From assembly GCA_034926635.1 (NCBI GenBank), contig JAYFQX010000012.1:1-64000 (forward strand): a stretch of DNA of 64,000 nucleotides, in the 5' to 3' direction. The position numbers and the translations under genes were made by a program. The stretch is from Christensenella sp034926635 (GTDB lineage: Bacteria > Bacillota > Clostridia > Christensenellales > Christensenellaceae). Positions 18,767 through 27,360 of this stretch are shown piece by piece (positions within the stretch are counted from its first letter, which is position 1; each line of letters starts with the position of its first letter). Under the pieces are notes generated by a model. That model saw only the letters and a program-made list of their open reading frames with translations. It was not told where the DNA came from and searched no databases.

Positions 18767-19935
18767 ATCTCTTTCTTAATAGCCTCCACCATGTCAAGCT
18801 GTTCCCACGGCAGCTCTACATCTTCTCTGCCAAAATGACCGTAAGCCGCGGTCTGGCGGTAGATCGGGCGGCGAAGCCCCAGCTTTTCGATGATCGCAGC
18901 CGGGCGAAGGTCAAACAGCTTTGTGATAATGTCCGCAATCTCCGTGCTGTGTTTTTTGCCCGTGCCAAACGTCTCAACAAAAACAGACACCGGGTGCGCT
19001 ACGCCGATAGCGTAAGCCAGCTGGATCTCGCAGCGGTCTGCAAGACCGGCAGCCACAATGTTTTTGGCAACATAACGCGCCGCATAGGCCGCGCTTCTGT
19101 CCACCTTAGACGGATCCTTGCCGGAGAACGCGCCGCCGCCGTGGCGTCCCATTCCGCCGTAAGTATCTACGATAATTTTCCGTCCGGTCAGACCGCTGTC
19201 GCCTTTGGGTCCGCCGATAACAAAACGTCCCGTCGGATTAATATAAATCTTGGTATCGTCATCCATCATCTCCGCGGGGATCATGGGCTTGATCACATAT
19301 TCCATCATGTCGCGGCGGATCTGCGCCTGCGTCGCTTCCGGATCATGCTGTGTGGAGATCACCACCGCGTCTACACGGATGGGCTTCCAGTGCTCGTCAT
19401 ATTCCACAGTCACCTGCGATTTTCCGTCCGGACGCAGGTAATCGAGCTCACCGCTCTTGCGCACGTCAGACAGGCGCTTTGCAAGCTTATGCGCGAGGTA
19501 AATCGGCATCGGCATCAACGCAGGCGTTTCATTGCAGGCATAACCGAACATCATGCCCTGGTCTCCCGCGCCGTTATCAACAGATTCTTCGTTGTCGCGT
19601 ACTTCCAGCGCTTTGTCCACGCCCATGGCAATATCGGGCGACTGCTCGTCAATGCTGGTGATCACGCCGCAGGTCTCGCCGTCAAAACCGTAATCCGCTT
19701 TATCAAACCCAATCTGCTTGATGGTCTCGCGAGCGATTTTCGGGATGTCCACATAAGCGTTGGTGGTAATTTCACCCATTACCAAAACGAGTCCCGTGTT
19801 AACGGATGTCTCGCAGGCAACGCGCGCGTATGGGTCTTGTGCCAAAATTGCGTCCAGTACGGAATCGGAAATCTGGTCACATACCTTATCCGGATGCCCT
19901 TCCGTAACAGATTCCGATGTAAATAATCTTCTCAT
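18763..19935 (-). CDS. metK: S-adenosylmethionine synthetase
   Basis: 390 residues, full length. It forms S-adenosylmethionine from methionine and ATP. Signatures present: TSESVTEGHPDKVCDQISD (the start motif with its catalytic His), the hexapeptide GAGDQG, and GGGAFSGKDPSKVDRS. TTGGAGG lies eight bases before the ATG. It is the first gene of a metK-recD2-comF transcript from the promoter at 19991-20019. The leader is only about 45 bases and shows no SAM riboswitch. Confidence 0.98.
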   Translation of the reverse strand: MRRLFTSESVTEGHPDKVCDQISDSVLDAILAQDPYARVACETSVNTGLVLVMGEITTNAYVDIPKIARETIKQIGFDKADYGFDGETCGVITSIDEQSPDIAMGVDKALEVRDNEESVDNGAGDQGMMFGYACNETPALMPMPIYLAHKLAKRLSDVRKSGELDYLRPDGKSQVTVEYDEHWKPIRVDAVVISTQHDPEATQAQIRRDMMEYVIKPMIPAEMMDDDTKIYINPTGRFVIGGPKGDSGLTGRKIIVDTYGGMGRHGGGAFSGKDPSKVDRSAAYAARYVAKNIVAAGLADRCEIQLAYAIGVAHPVSVFVETFGTGKKHSTEIADIITKLFDLRPAAIIEKLGLRRPIYRQTAAYGHFGREDVELPWEQLDMVEAIKKEI

Positions 19936-19990
19936 TTTAAATCCTCCAAATATTGCTACATAATTATATGTATTATTCCACTAAGTAATT

Positions 19991-20019
19991 ATTATACCAA
20001 AGCAAAAAGCACATTTCAA
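19991..20019 (-). promoter_or_regulatory. promoter of metK-recD2-comF
   Basis: On the minus strand TTGAAA (20019-20014) and TATAAT (19996-19991) have a 17-base spacer, nearly the housekeeping sigma consensus. It is the only strong candidate before metK. Confidence 0.8.
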
Positions 20020-20093
20020 CCAATAAAAAAATGCTTATGCGCGACGCCGAATCCGCGCGCAAAACCGGAATCCCGCTTTGCCTTTTTCTTTGG

Positions 20094-20130
20094 GAAAAAA
20101 AACAGGGCCTGCCGCCCGCCGAAGGCAGGC
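20094..20130 (-). terminator. terminator of the sugar/2-oxoacid dehydrogenase cluster
   Basis: Minus-strand GCCTGCC and GGCAGGC (20130-20124, 20113-20107) form a stem, followed by a short G/C step and eight T. It lies 30 bp after the last gene of the cluster. Confidence 0.8.
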
Positions 20131-20159
20131 TGCAAACCCTATTTGTCGTACCGGGAAGA

Positions 20160-20999
20160 TCAATAGTCCTTCATCTTATCTTTTAAGAAAGAAATTGCTT
20201 CAAAAATCCTGTGATGCGTCGACGGATCATCATTCGCCCACATCTCGGCCGCCATAAACCCTTGATAGCCGATATCGTGCAGCGCACGGAAGCAAGCGTC
20301 AAAATCTACGATCCCATCCCCAAAAAACGTGTTGCGCACGTCACCGGGCATAACGTCCTTCCATTCCACTTCCGCAATATGCCCCGATCCAAATGCCATA
20401 TCCGGCACAGGGTCGTTGCCCATGGCGGTGATGTTTCCGGGATCAACGTCCAGCCCCAAATAACACGTATCAAACATACGTACATAGCGCATGGCTTTTT
20501 GCGTTGTATCCATAAAATCACTGTCCATCGTTTCCAGCGCGAGGATCGTCCCCCGGTGGGAGGCATGATTCACGCATTCCTCCAGCGACTGAATGAAATA
20601 CCCTTCCGTCATCATATTCCTTGGTCTTTCATATTCGTCATAGCTGGCAAACTGCATGACCCTCGCGCCAATAAACGCCGCAAAATCTATTGCGCTTTTC
20701 AGCAAACGTACGCCCTGTTCCCTGATCTGCGGGTCTTCGCTCCCCAGTGGAAAGAAGCGATTCGCCGTAAAAGCAAAGGTATAAAGCGGCATATCTTTTT
20801 GCTCAGAAGCCTTGCGGATTTTTAGTTGTTCTTCTTTGTTTGAAAGCCTGTCCAGCTTTTCGGGCGTTGCGTCGATTGCGATCTCAAAATAATCATATCC
20901 CGCTTCCCTGACCAGGGAAAACTTATCTTCCCAGCTCCAGGTTGTGCAGACAGATTTTTCATATAATCCAAAAGGCAAATCCCTTAGCTTTTTACGCAT
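20160..20999 (-). CDS. L-ribulose/L-xylulose-5-phosphate 3-epimerase family protein
   Basis: 279 residues, TIM-barrel of the xylose isomerase-like group, closest in pattern to UlaE/SgbU 3-epimerases: PFGLYEKSV at the start, GYDYFEIAID, ALETMDSDFMDT, LGLDVDPGN, and AAEMWAND near the end. The metal-binding Glu and Asp positions appear kept. It should interconvert pentulose 5-phosphates at C3. The ATG at 20999 has GAGGG eight bases upstream and is preferred over a TTG at 21005. It is the last gene of the cluster, only 10 bp after the E2 stop, and complements the 4-epimerase-like enzyme at 26290-26955. Confidence 0.85.
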   Translation of the reverse strand: MRKKLRDLPFGLYEKSVCTTWSWEDKFSLVREAGYDYFEIAIDATPEKLDRLSNKEEQLKIRKASEQKDMPLYTFAFTANRFFPLGSEDPQIREQGVRLLKSAIDFAAFIGARVMQFASYDEYERPRNMMTEGYFIQSLEECVNHASHRGTILALETMDSDFMDTTQKAMRYVRMFDTCYLGLDVDPGNITAMGNDPVPDMAFGSGHIAEVEWKDVMPGDVRNTFFGDGIVDFDACFRALHDIGYQGFMAAEMWANDDPSTHHRIFEAISFLKDKMKDY

Positions 21000-21009
21000 A
21001 CGCAAACCC

Positions 21010-22209
21010 TCACACCAGTTTTTCAGGCTCTTCCAGCAACGTCCTTATGCTTCTTAAGAAGCGTCCTGCCGGAGCGCCGTCAATAACACGGTGGTCGTAC
21101 GTAATCGCAATCTGCATGATCTTGCGCGGCTCTATCACGGTGCAGGCGTCGTCCACATACCGCGGAAGCGTGCGCAGCGTACCAACACCCAAAATAGCGG
21201 TCTGCGGATAATTGATAATAGGAGTAAAGATCAACACATCCATCATGCCGATATTCGATATGGTAAACGTACCGTTCTTCATCTCATCATTGGAGATTTT
21301 GCCCTCTTTGCCCTTCTGCGCAAACAAATCAATGTCACCTGTAATATCAAAAATATCACGTTTGTCAGCATGCATCACCACCGGTACGGCAAGTCCTTCC
21401 GGCAGATCCACCGCACAAGAGATGTTGATATCACCGCGGTAAATAATTTCGCCGCTTTCTTCCAAATAGGATGTGTTGACAACCTCAAATTCTTTGAGCG
21501 CATAGGCAGCCGCCTTCATAATAAACGCGGTCATAGAGACCCGTTTTCCGTCCGCCTTTAGCTTTTTCACCAGTGCGGACGCTGCCGTCATATCCACTTC
21601 CATGATGTTTGTCAGGCGTGCGGTATGCTCGCAGCTTTCCACCATGTTTTTCGCAACAGTCTTACGCATTGCGGAAGCTTTTACTACGCGATCATTCTCA
21701 CCGACTTCAATTGCCTTTTTCTGCGCACCGCCGGATTTCTTCTGCTCAAAAGCAGCGATCTCTTCTTCGGTGATCTTGCGGCCTGCGCAAAACGCTGCCA
21801 ATTCATCTTCATCGATCCCTTTTTGCTGGATGAGCTTGCGGATCTTCGGCATCATCTTGCCCTGTACATTTTTCGCCTGCGACACGACCCTGCGCACCGC
21901 GGCGGCTTCTTCCTCTTTTTTCTCTTCTGCCTGTTTGCTGAGGCTGTCCATAAGCGCGGTAATATCTTCGCCGGCTTCCCCTATCACCGCGATGGGTGTG
22001 TTGACGGGGTATACTTCGCCTTCTTCGGCGAGCAGCTTCAGTATCGTACCTTCATAGATAGAAAGAATATCTTCTGTTTCTTTTTCATTTTCCACCGAGC
22101 AAAGCGGGTCGTCCAGTTTTACAGAGTCTCCCTCTTTGACAAGCCATTTTGCAACGGTTCCTTCTTCCATGGTAAGCGTCATTTTAGATAAAACGATAAA
22201 TTCTGCCAA
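21010..22209 (-). CDS. 2-oxoacid dehydrogenase E2 (dihydrolipoyl acyltransferase)
   Basis: 399 residues. Domains in order: one lipoyl domain (lipoylated Lys in NEKET, residue 43), an Ala/Glu/Lys-rich linker, a peripheral subunit-binding domain (about 115-150, MPKIRKLIQQKGID) and the acyltransferase core with YDHRVIDG near residue 373. It passes the acyl group from E1 to CoA. The start is a TTG with AGGAGATAG upstream, and E1 beta ends 13 bp before. E3 is encoded about 5 kb upstream in the same direction. The acyl substrate (pyruvate, acetoin-type or branched) cannot be fixed from sequence. Confidence 0.9.
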   Translation of the reverse strand: MAEFIVLSKMTLTMEEGTVAKWLVKEGDSVKLDDPLCSVENEKETEDILSIYEGTILKLLAEEGEVYPVNTPIAVIGEAGEDITALMDSLSKQAEEKKEEEAAAVRRVVSQAKNVQGKMMPKIRKLIQQKGIDEDELAAFCAGRKITEEEIAAFEQKKSGGAQKKAIEVGENDRVVKASAMRKTVAKNMVESCEHTARLTNIMEVDMTAASALVKKLKADGKRVSMTAFIMKAAAYALKEFEVVNTSYLEESGEIIYRGDINISCAVDLPEGLAVPVVMHADKRDIFDITGDIDLFAQKGKEGKISNDEMKNGTFTISNIGMMDVLIFTPIINYPQTAILGVGTLRTLPRYVDDACTVIEPRKIMQIAITYDHRVIDGAPAGRFLRSIRTLLEEPEKLV

Positions 22210-22222
22210 TGCTCTATCTCCT

Positions 22223-23197
22223 TTATTCCATCACTTTAAAGATCGCATCCAGTACGTCATCTTTCCCTACGCTCAAAGCCTTGATCAATGTAGAGTTGCA
22301 GGGGTTGGGTACGTCTTTGCACGCCACGCGCAGTACAGGCGCAGACAGATCTTCGATACACTCTTCTGCGATAAACGCGGCAAATTCAGCGCCCGCGCCG
22401 CCTGTTTTAAAGCCTTCGTAAGCAACGATGGCACGGCCTGTTTTTGCAACAGATTTACGGATTGCTTCTTTATCATAAGGATGAATCGTCCGCAGATCCA
22501 CTACTTCTACGCTGATCCCGGACTTCTCTGCGTCAGCCGCAGCAGCAAGCGCATCGTGGACGCCCACGCCGTAAGTAATAATGGAAACGTCCGTTCCTTC
22601 TCTCTTAACGTCCGCTTTGCCGATCGGCAGAACATATTCTTCTTCCGGCACTTCGCCCTTCACCTGATAAAGCGGTGAATATTCCATGAATACAACAGGG
22701 TCGTTGTCCCTGATCGCAGCCTTGATCAATCCCTTTACGTCATAAGGCGTGGACGGAACCACAACTTTTACGCCCGGGGAATTCACAAACATTGCGTCAA
22801 AGTTCCCACAGTGGTGCGGTCCGGATACAATACGCATCCAGTTGCACGTACGTACGACCATAGAACAGTTAATTTTTCCGCCGGATACATAATGCAGCGT
22901 TCCTGCCTGGTTATGGATCTCATCCAAAAGCAGCGGCATCAGCGATCCGAACATAATCTCTACGACAGGTCTCATCCCAAACATACCGGCGCCAACGGCA
23001 ACGCCGCCCAGCGCAGCCTCCGAGATCGGGGAGTCGATTACACGTCCCGGGAATTCCTTATCCAGTCCGTCTGTTACTTTAAACATCCCGCCTTGTTCGC
23101 GGCCAAGGGATTCACCGATCTGAAACACGTCCGGATCCCTTCTCATTTCTTCTGCCAGCCCTTCGCGCAGGGCTTCGATAAATTTCATAGTTTTCAT
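22223..23197 (-). CDS. 2-oxoacid/acetoin dehydrogenase E1 beta subunit
   Basis: 324 residues, transketolase-like beta subunit of the pyruvate/acetoin/branched-chain group. Typical segments are EALREGLAEEM, IGESLG, DSPISEAALGGVAVGAG, HHCGNFDAMF and EVVDLRTIHPYDKEAI. With the alpha subunit encoded 14 bp upstream it forms the thiamine diphosphate-dependent decarboxylase. GGGAGGG before the ATG supports the start. Its place in a pentose cluster rather than beside the usual acoR/acoX genes is unusual. Confidence 0.92.
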   Translation of the reverse strand: MKTMKFIEALREGLAEEMRRDPDVFQIGESLGREQGGMFKVTDGLDKEFPGRVIDSPISEAALGGVAVGAGMFGMRPVVEIMFGSLMPLLLDEIHNQAGTLHYVSGGKINCSMVVRTCNWMRIVSGPHHCGNFDAMFVNSPGVKVVVPSTPYDVKGLIKAAIRDNDPVVFMEYSPLYQVKGEVPEEEYVLPIGKADVKREGTDVSIITYGVGVHDALAAAADAEKSGISVEVVDLRTIHPYDKEAIRKSVAKTGRAIVAYEGFKTGGAGAEFAAFIAEECIEDLSAPVLRVACKDVPNPCNSTLIKALSVGKDDVLDAIFKVME

Positions 23198-23211
23198 ATT
23201 TCGTCCCTCCC

Positions 23212-24174
23212 TTAGTCAATCGGCTGGCTGTAAACTTGATCCATACCGTCCGTAATCTCAGGTCTTTCGCTGTTTCTGCCAAATTCCACGCCATCCATTA
23301 CCTTCTGGCGAACGCGTTCTTTGATCTGTGCGTCAAGCTCGTCCGTCAAAATCCCAAGTTCTTTCAGTTTCGCTTCATAACGGTAGATCGCGTCAACATC
23401 AGGTTGTTTAAACCCTTCGATAACATCAGGTTGGTTTCTCGCGCTGTTTACGCTGTCTGTCCACTTATGTGTAATACATTCCAGCAGGCACGGTCTGCCG
23501 CCCGCACGGATCTTGCCCATAAATTCGGACGCTTTTTCAAAAATCGCATCAGGATCGTTCCCATCAACAGTTGCACCTTCCATGTCATAAGCCAGCGCAC
23601 GCTTGGAGATACGGTCAACAGCGGTGGTCTGTGTGCAGTCGTTCCACATCTGACGGTCATTGAACTCTACTACATAAAGAACCGGTAAGTTCTGAACAGC
23701 CGTCATGTTCAGGCTCTCGTGGAAGGGCCCGCGGTTCGTAGAACCTTCGCCGCCCACGCATACAACTGCTGCGCCGTCGCGTTTTGCAACAAAACCTACG
23801 CCCGCTGCAATGCCCCACTGCGCTCCGACAATTGCGTTACCTGTCAAAGCATGTTTTTCTTTATCCATCAGGTGAATCTGTCCGCCGCGACCACGGCTGG
23901 AACCTGTAATACATCCGAATAATTCTCCCCAAAACGCATTATAATTGCAACCACGCGCAAAATAATGTCCGCCCCCACGGTGTCCGGTGATCAGGTAATC
24001 CCTGTCATTGTATACCTGCGCAAGCGTCGCCGGGATTGCCTCCTGTCCCAAACAAGGGAGAAAATGTCCTTCGATCTCGCCCTTTTTATAAAGCTCGATC
24101 ATCTTCTGTTCAGTTTCTCTTATGAGCAGCATCGTCTCATAAATTGTTAATTTTTGTTCTTTCGAAAGCTGCAT
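23212..24174 (-). CDS. 2-oxoacid/acetoin dehydrogenase E1 alpha subunit
   Basis: 320 residues from the ATG that has AGGAGG five bases upstream; longer readings lack this signal. YETMLLIRETEQKMIELYKKG, GHFLPCLGQEA and GHRGGGHYFARG are typical of E1 alpha. The thiamine diphosphate motif is CVGGEGSTNRG....VVEFND. The usual GDG is GEG and the usual NN end is FN, a conservative change at a Mg ligand also seen in some AcoA-like proteins. It starts the alpha-beta-E2-3-epimerase run with 14, 13 and about 10 bp gaps. Confidence 0.9.
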   Translation of the reverse strand: MQLSKEQKLTIYETMLLIRETEQKMIELYKKGEIEGHFLPCLGQEAIPATLAQVYNDRDYLITGHRGGGHYFARGCNYNAFWGELFGCITGSSRGRGGQIHLMDKEKHALTGNAIVGAQWGIAAGVGFVAKRDGAAVVCVGGEGSTNRGPFHESLNMTAVQNLPVLYVVEFNDRQMWNDCTQTTAVDRISKRALAYDMEGATVDGNDPDAIFEKASEFMGKIRAGGRPCLLECITHKWTDSVNSARNQPDVIEGFKQPDVDAIYRYEAKLKELGILTDELDAQIKERVRQKVMDGVEFGRNSERPEITDGMDQVYSQPID

Positions 24175-24281
24175 GATAACCTCCTGTAATAATTGGTAAT
24201 TTGGTTCTGTATCCATTGTTGTCTTTCCCCTGCGCAAAGTCAATAAACCTGCGCCGTCGCCTGCACATCCGTGCAACCGAT

Positions 24282-25262
24282 TCAATGTTCTTGTTCACGT
24301 TCGAGCAATTCTAGGATAGAAAGCGCCACCACTTCCGTGGTGATCAGGGTCGTAAAATATCCTCCCCGCGCCGATGCAACAATGGAATTTGTCTTGTCCT
24401 TCCCTGCTGCCAGCACGACTGTTTCCGGGATCGCTTTTAAAAGATCCAGCTCAATTGTCATGACCCTGTCTTTTAAAATCGACTCCATAATATTTCCGTT
24501 CCTATCCAGCGGACAACTAAACAACTCGCCGAAACATCTTTCCTTTTTCAGCATGTTGCATTCTTTTGTGGAAAGGTAATTCTTGTAAAACGGAATATAC
24601 ACCTCCGGCTGGAACGATCCCAGACCGAAAAACGCAATATCCAGCTTTTTAAAATAATCAATGTGGCTTTTGATCGTCTTTTCATCCAGCAGCATATCGC
24701 GCAGCACCTTGTCCTTCACGATATACGGCACGGGAAAAAGCGACCATTGCGCCCCTGCTTTCGCCGCAAGGTTCCTTACAATATCATGACCGTCCATATA
24801 CCAGTTTCCGGAAACCGACTGAGAGGACGTACTGCCTGAAATCTGTACAAATAAACTATCGTGGTATTGCTGTTCTGGTGAAAACTCGCGCACCATCGTC
24901 TGCAGTGTTGTCCCCCAGTCAAAGCCAACCATCATGCCGTCCTTCAAATGCTCTGTCAGATATTTCGATCCCGCTTTTCCTACATTGGTCTTGGATTCCA
25001 GCATCGTGGTACCGGGGCTGACGACCATACACTTTTTGAGGCCCAGACTTTTGGTGATCTGCTCTTCCATGCTTTTGTAATAATGCGGCTTGTTGTTCAC
25101 GCGGAATTCAATGATATTCAGCTCTTTGCACCGCCTTAAAACACGCGATACCTTAAACCGGGAAATATTGAATATCCTGGCGATCTCGTCTTGAGATAAC
25201 TCCCCCATGTAATACAACGTCGCAATTTTTCCGTAAGTTTCACGCGTCTCATCAAACTTCAT
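24282..25262 (-). CDS. SorC-family sugar-responsive transcriptional regulator
   Basis: 326 residues. An N-terminal helix-turn-helix (LYYMGELSQDEIARIFNISR, KVSRVLRRC) is joined to the phosphosugar-binding SorC domain (VGFDWGTTLQTM, DIAFFGLGSF, VLAAGKDKTNSIVAS near the end). Members bind sugar phosphates and control nearby catabolic genes. It lies inside the cluster, between the aldo-keto reductase and the E1 genes, so it probably responds to a phosphorylated intermediate of this pathway. Candidate operator regions are the 34334-34911 gap and the 107-bp gap before E1 alpha. Confidence 0.9.
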   Translation of the reverse strand: MKFDETRETYGKIATLYYMGELSQDEIARIFNISRFKVSRVLRRCKELNIIEFRVNNKPHYYKSMEEQITKSLGLKKCMVVSPGTTMLESKTNVGKAGSKYLTEHLKDGMMVGFDWGTTLQTMVREFSPEQQYHDSLFVQISGSTSSQSVSGNWYMDGHDIVRNLAAKAGAQWSLFPVPYIVKDKVLRDMLLDEKTIKSHIDYFKKLDIAFFGLGSFQPEVYIPFYKNYLSTKECNMLKKERCFGELFSCPLDRNGNIMESILKDRVMTIELDLLKAIPETVVLAAGKDKTNSIVASARGGYFTTLITTEVVALSILELLEREQEH

Positions 25263-25286
25263 GCATTCCCCACCTTTTTACTGTCG

Positions 25287-26234
25287 TCATCCCATAATGC
25301 CGTCATACGCGTCGTTGATGACGCGCAGTTCTTCTGCTGTCAGCTCCCAGTCGGCAGCCTTCGCGTTTTCCATCGCAGTCTGGGGTCTTGTTGCGCCCAA
25401 AAGCGCGGTTGTCACGCCCGGCTGTGCAAGCACCCAATTGATAGATACCTGCGCGGTGGAAACGCCTCTGCCGTCAGCGATTTTTCCCAGCACTTCCAGC
25501 AATTGCTGACATTTTGACCACATTGGTTCTTCATAATACGGATAGAACGACCCGCGCAGTTCTTTTCCGCCAACTGCAACTTTCTTCATCTTTCCGGAAA
25601 GGATCCCTCCCCCGAGCGAACCGTACGTAAGTACTCCCAAACCGTTTTCAATACAGGTCTCAAGTACCCCGTCCTCAAAGGATTGCCTGTTCAAAAGACT
25701 GAGCGGCGGCTGTACGCTTGCAATATCCGCTACCTGAACCGCTGTGCGTATTTCATCAGGAGAAAAATTTGAGACACCGATCGCACGGATTTTGCCTTCT
25801 TCTTTAAACCGCAGCATTGTTTCCAGTGCGGTTTCAAGCGGCGTATTGTGATCGGGCCAGTGTATCTGATAGAGATCGATATAATCGGTTTGCAGATTGC
25901 GCAGCGATTCCTCCAGCTCATAGCGCATCACGTTCGGGTCGGAGCACTTTACATAATTTGCTCCGTATGCCCGAAGTACGCCTACCTTTGTTGCAATTAC
26001 CGCTTTGTCACGCATTCCCTTCAAGGCCTTGCCAACTACCTTCTCCGCAGCACAGTCCTCGCCGTATGCATGCGCCGTATCAATCAAATTTACGCCATTC
26101 TCTACCGAAGTATGAATTGCACTAATCGCACGCGCCTCATCTACCTCGCCAAAAAAATCGTTTCCCATCGCCCATGTTCCGTTCGCAATGACCGAAACAT
26201 CAATTCCGCTGTTTCCAAGCTTCCGATATCTCAT
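25287..26234 (-). CDS. aldo/keto reductase
   Basis: 315 residues, NAD(P)H-dependent oxidoreductase with a TIM-barrel fold. The catalytic tetrad is visible: Asp and Tyr in NLIDTAHAYGED, Lys in VIATKVGV, His in LYQIHWPDHN. The cofactor end (ALLGATRPQTAMENAKA) is also typical. In this cluster it may interconvert a sugar and its polyol or keto form; the substrate is unknown. It lies 24 bp before the SorC gene and has GGAGGGG before the ATG. Confidence 0.93.
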   Translation of the reverse strand: MRYRKLGNSGIDVSVIANGTWAMGNDFFGEVDEARAISAIHTSVENGVNLIDTAHAYGEDCAAEKVVGKALKGMRDKAVIATKVGVLRAYGANYVKCSDPNVMRYELEESLRNLQTDYIDLYQIHWPDHNTPLETALETMLRFKEEGKIRAIGVSNFSPDEIRTAVQVADIASVQPPLSLLNRQSFEDGVLETCIENGLGVLTYGSLGGGILSGKMKKVAVGGKELRGSFYPYYEEPMWSKCQQLLEVLGKIADGRGVSTAQVSINWVLAQPGVTTALLGATRPQTAMENAKAADWELTAEELRVINDAYDGIMG

Positions 26235-26289
26235 AATTTTCCCCTCCCTTATAGTTTCAAATCATCAGAGATCTATCATCCTAATAATT

Positions 26290-26955
26290 TTATTTAATAT
26301 CTTGACCTACCACTGATTTTGCAAACTTATGTGCCCTATCCGCTTCATCCGGCGTCAAATAATAGGGATTGCCAAGCTGCTCTGCGATAAAAGCGATCTG
26401 CGCGGATACTTCGCACGTAATAATATTTTCAATCGCTTCTTCTACCGTCGGTCCGCCTACCACAAGACCGTGGTTACGGATATTGACCGCATAGCCGCTG
26501 CCCATGGTGTCAACGATGTCCTGCAGGTATTCTTCATTGTGCGGGTCAGGATGTACCCAGTGTGTGCAGGGAACAGAGCCGCCCACCAGATTTCCATGCG
26601 TTGTCGTTACAACGGGGATCTCTCTGTCGCACACAGCGTACGCAGTCGCATAGCGGGAATGAGAATGTGTGACACACAGGATGTCAGGACGCTCACGCAA
26701 TACTTTTGTAAACATATCGCATGCGCACGATGGTCTGCGGTATCCGTCTACCAACTTGTATGTTTCAATATCAATAACGCACATATCATCCCAGCGCAGA
26801 TCTTCATATTCCATGCCGCTCGGCGTAATAACGCATAAATTTGTTTCCGGGTCGCGCGCCGCTACCGTTCCGCCTGCCATTACGATCAAATCATAGGTGC
26901 GCAGTCTTTTTCCAGCTTCTAAAACTCTTTCTCTTAACTCTCTTAACATTGCCAT
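26290..26955 (-). CDS. class II aldolase / L-ribulose-5-phosphate 4-epimerase family
   Basis: 221 residues, AraD/FucA superfamily. Zinc-ligand patterns are present: HSHSRYATA (two His) and IRNHGLVVGG (His). ITPSGMEYEDL and GGTVAARD (similar to the GNxSxR phosphate site, but with Gly-Thr replacing Asn) are also visible. Such enzymes either epimerise pentulose 5-phosphate at C4 or cleave it into dihydroxyacetone phosphate and an aldehyde. Together with the FGGY kinase and 3-epimerase, a route from an L-ketopentose to D-xylulose-5-phosphate is plausible. AAGGAG lies upstream of the ATG. Confidence 0.88.
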   Translation of the reverse strand: MAMLRELRERVLEAGKRLRTYDLIVMAGGTVAARDPETNLCVITPSGMEYEDLRWDDMCVIDIETYKLVDGYRRPSCACDMFTKVLRERPDILCVTHSHSRYATAYAVCDREIPVVTTTHGNLVGGSVPCTHWVHPDPHNEEYLQDIVDTMGSGYAVNIRNHGLVVGGPTVEEAIENIITCEVSAQIAFIAEQLGNPYYLTPDEADRAHKFAKSVVGQDIK

Positions 26956-27042
26956 TTTACTTTCTCCTTCATTAGTCTTTTATTCTTTTCAACCCTCATA
27001 ATTAATTCTTGGTTAAAGATAAAGGTTTTTTTATGATGCGGA

Positions 27043-27339
27043 TTAATCTTCTATTCTTTCCAGCCGGAACACAACAGGCGACAGCCCGTCAGAACATGCC
27101 GAATACATCATTTTTCCTTCTTTGCAGTATGTAAATTCCCCGCCAAAACGCAGTGTCATCACAACCGGATAAATGTCGTTCCATGCCCATGTACAGAACC
27201 CTTCCGGCATTTTGCCGTCTGTTTGCACCATGAACTGTGCGCCTTCGTCAAACGCATGGCAGCCGCCGCTGTAATCCGGCAGCTCGTCACAGTCGAACTT
27301 GCGGTATACCGTTATTTTCACAGGATATTTTTGTGCCAT
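27043..27339 (-). CDS. TIGR04076-family small protein
   Basis: 98 residues with features I associate with TIGR04076: GGCHAFDEGAQFMV, PEGFCTWAWNDIYPVV, RFGGEFTY and SACSDGLSPVVFRLERI. Function is not established. Three conserved Cys and the compact beta-rich pattern suggest a metal-binding or structural fold. It is encoded 21 bp after the E3 gene and before the aldolase gene, so it is a regular member of the cluster and may assist one of its enzymes (inference). Confidence 0.75.
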   Translation of the reverse strand: MAQKYPVKITVYRKFDCDELPDYSGGCHAFDEGAQFMVQTDGKMPEGFCTWAWNDIYPVVMTLRFGGEFTYCKEGKMMYSACSDGLSPVVFRLERIED

Positions 27340-27360
27340 TTTTAATTTTTTCTCCTCTAT

